Origin: an uncultured Verrucomicrobiota bacterium
GTDB lineage: Bacteria; Verrucomicrobiota; Kiritimatiellia; RFP12; UBA3636
Reading direction: 5' to 3'
Length of the DNA stretch: 32,906 bases
Assembly (NCBI GenBank): GCA_949295265.1
Contig: CASFKR010000031.1
Coordinates: 1 to 32,906, forward strand
Both the position numbers and the translations under genes were made by a program. Of the stretch, positions 32,818-32,906 are shown one piece after another (the first letter of the stretch is position 1; each line of letters starts with the position of its first letter). The notes below the pieces were generated by a model that was given only the letters and a program-made list of their open reading frames with translations, was not told the DNA's origin and did no database searches.

Positions 32818-32906
32818 GACAAAGTAAATGCGACTAATTCAGGGTCAAATTGCGCCATAATGTCACATGGTCGCATTTAGTTGTTCCGAATTTGCATTTA
32901 CTTGTT
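32818..32906. repeat. Iterated GTCGCATTTA-type repeats at the right edge
   Basis: GTCGCATTTAGTTGTTCCGAA (32870-32890) is followed at once by a diverged second copy, TTTGCATTTACTTGTT, reaching the edge. An inverted copy (GACAAAGTAAATGCGAC, 32818-32834) lies about 35 nt to the left. The region is AT-rich against its surroundings. Such multiple ends occur at the termini of some insertion sequences, the IS21 type among them, and as operator iterons. No transposase is inside the window. Confidence 0.5.

Overview
This is a GC-rich, gene-dense bacterial chromosome segment with mostly short intergenic gaps. A tandem glycine riboswitch, a BspA-type leucine-rich-repeat protein, two enolase-superfamily sugar-acid loci, a glycoside hydrolase, GspC/TadB-type secretion components and frequent absence of Shine-Dalgarno sites together suggest a member of the PVC group (Verrucomicrobiota/Lentisphaerota-like). 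That placement is an inference from gene content, not a proof. No intact transposase, prophage or CRISPR array was found.

Layout. 1-102: the start of a leftward gene of unknown function. 389-1293: rplM-rpsI ribosomal operon with its promoter. 1415-3481: a sodium/amino-acid symporter under a tandem glycine riboswitch with an intrinsic terminator as expression platform. 3538-7973: a leftward cluster of an orphan tadB-like gene, a membrane pseudokinase with Sel1-like repeats and an rdgC-like gene. 8205-10111: a radical SAM protein followed by yebC. 10122-12326: a zinc-ribbon coiled-coil protein, RNase P RNA (rnpB) and a gspC-like gene whose start lies inside rnpB. 12324-15722: first sugar-acid locus (TIM-barrel isomerase, divergent IclR regulator and enolase-superfamily enzyme). 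15869-16042: tRNA-Glu(CUC). 16062-17183: secreted LRR protein with long poly-A/T tracts upstream. 17469-18576: GH5 glycosidase broken by two frameshifts. 18610-20590: rpsA. 20778-20949: tRNA-Leu(CAG). 20988-21940: Sfp-type phosphopantetheinyl transferase. 21946-22268: a small non-coding element with terminal inverted repeats and flanking direct repeats. 22290-24503: two tandem CaCA-type antiporter genes, each disrupted at a comparable place. 24540-25740: asd. 25758-28292: a DUF3089 hydrolase and a GldG-like protein. 28316-28897: an RRM RNA-binding protein. 29267-32773: second sugar-acid locus, with an AraC regulator divergent from a galactonate-dehydratase-like / KDPG-aldolase-like / SDR operon with overlapping genes. 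32818-32906: iterated repeats that may belong to an element continuing beyond the window.

The core genes (rplM, rpsI, rpsA, rnpB, two tRNAs, asd, yebC) indicate a chromosomal location. The accessory genes point to plant- or host-glycan and sugar-acid use. The least ordinary features are the paired breaks in the antiporter paralogues exactly at the edge of a 99-nt identical block, the MITE-like element, the rnpB/gspC overlap, and the tadB-pseudokinase-rdgC-like cluster.
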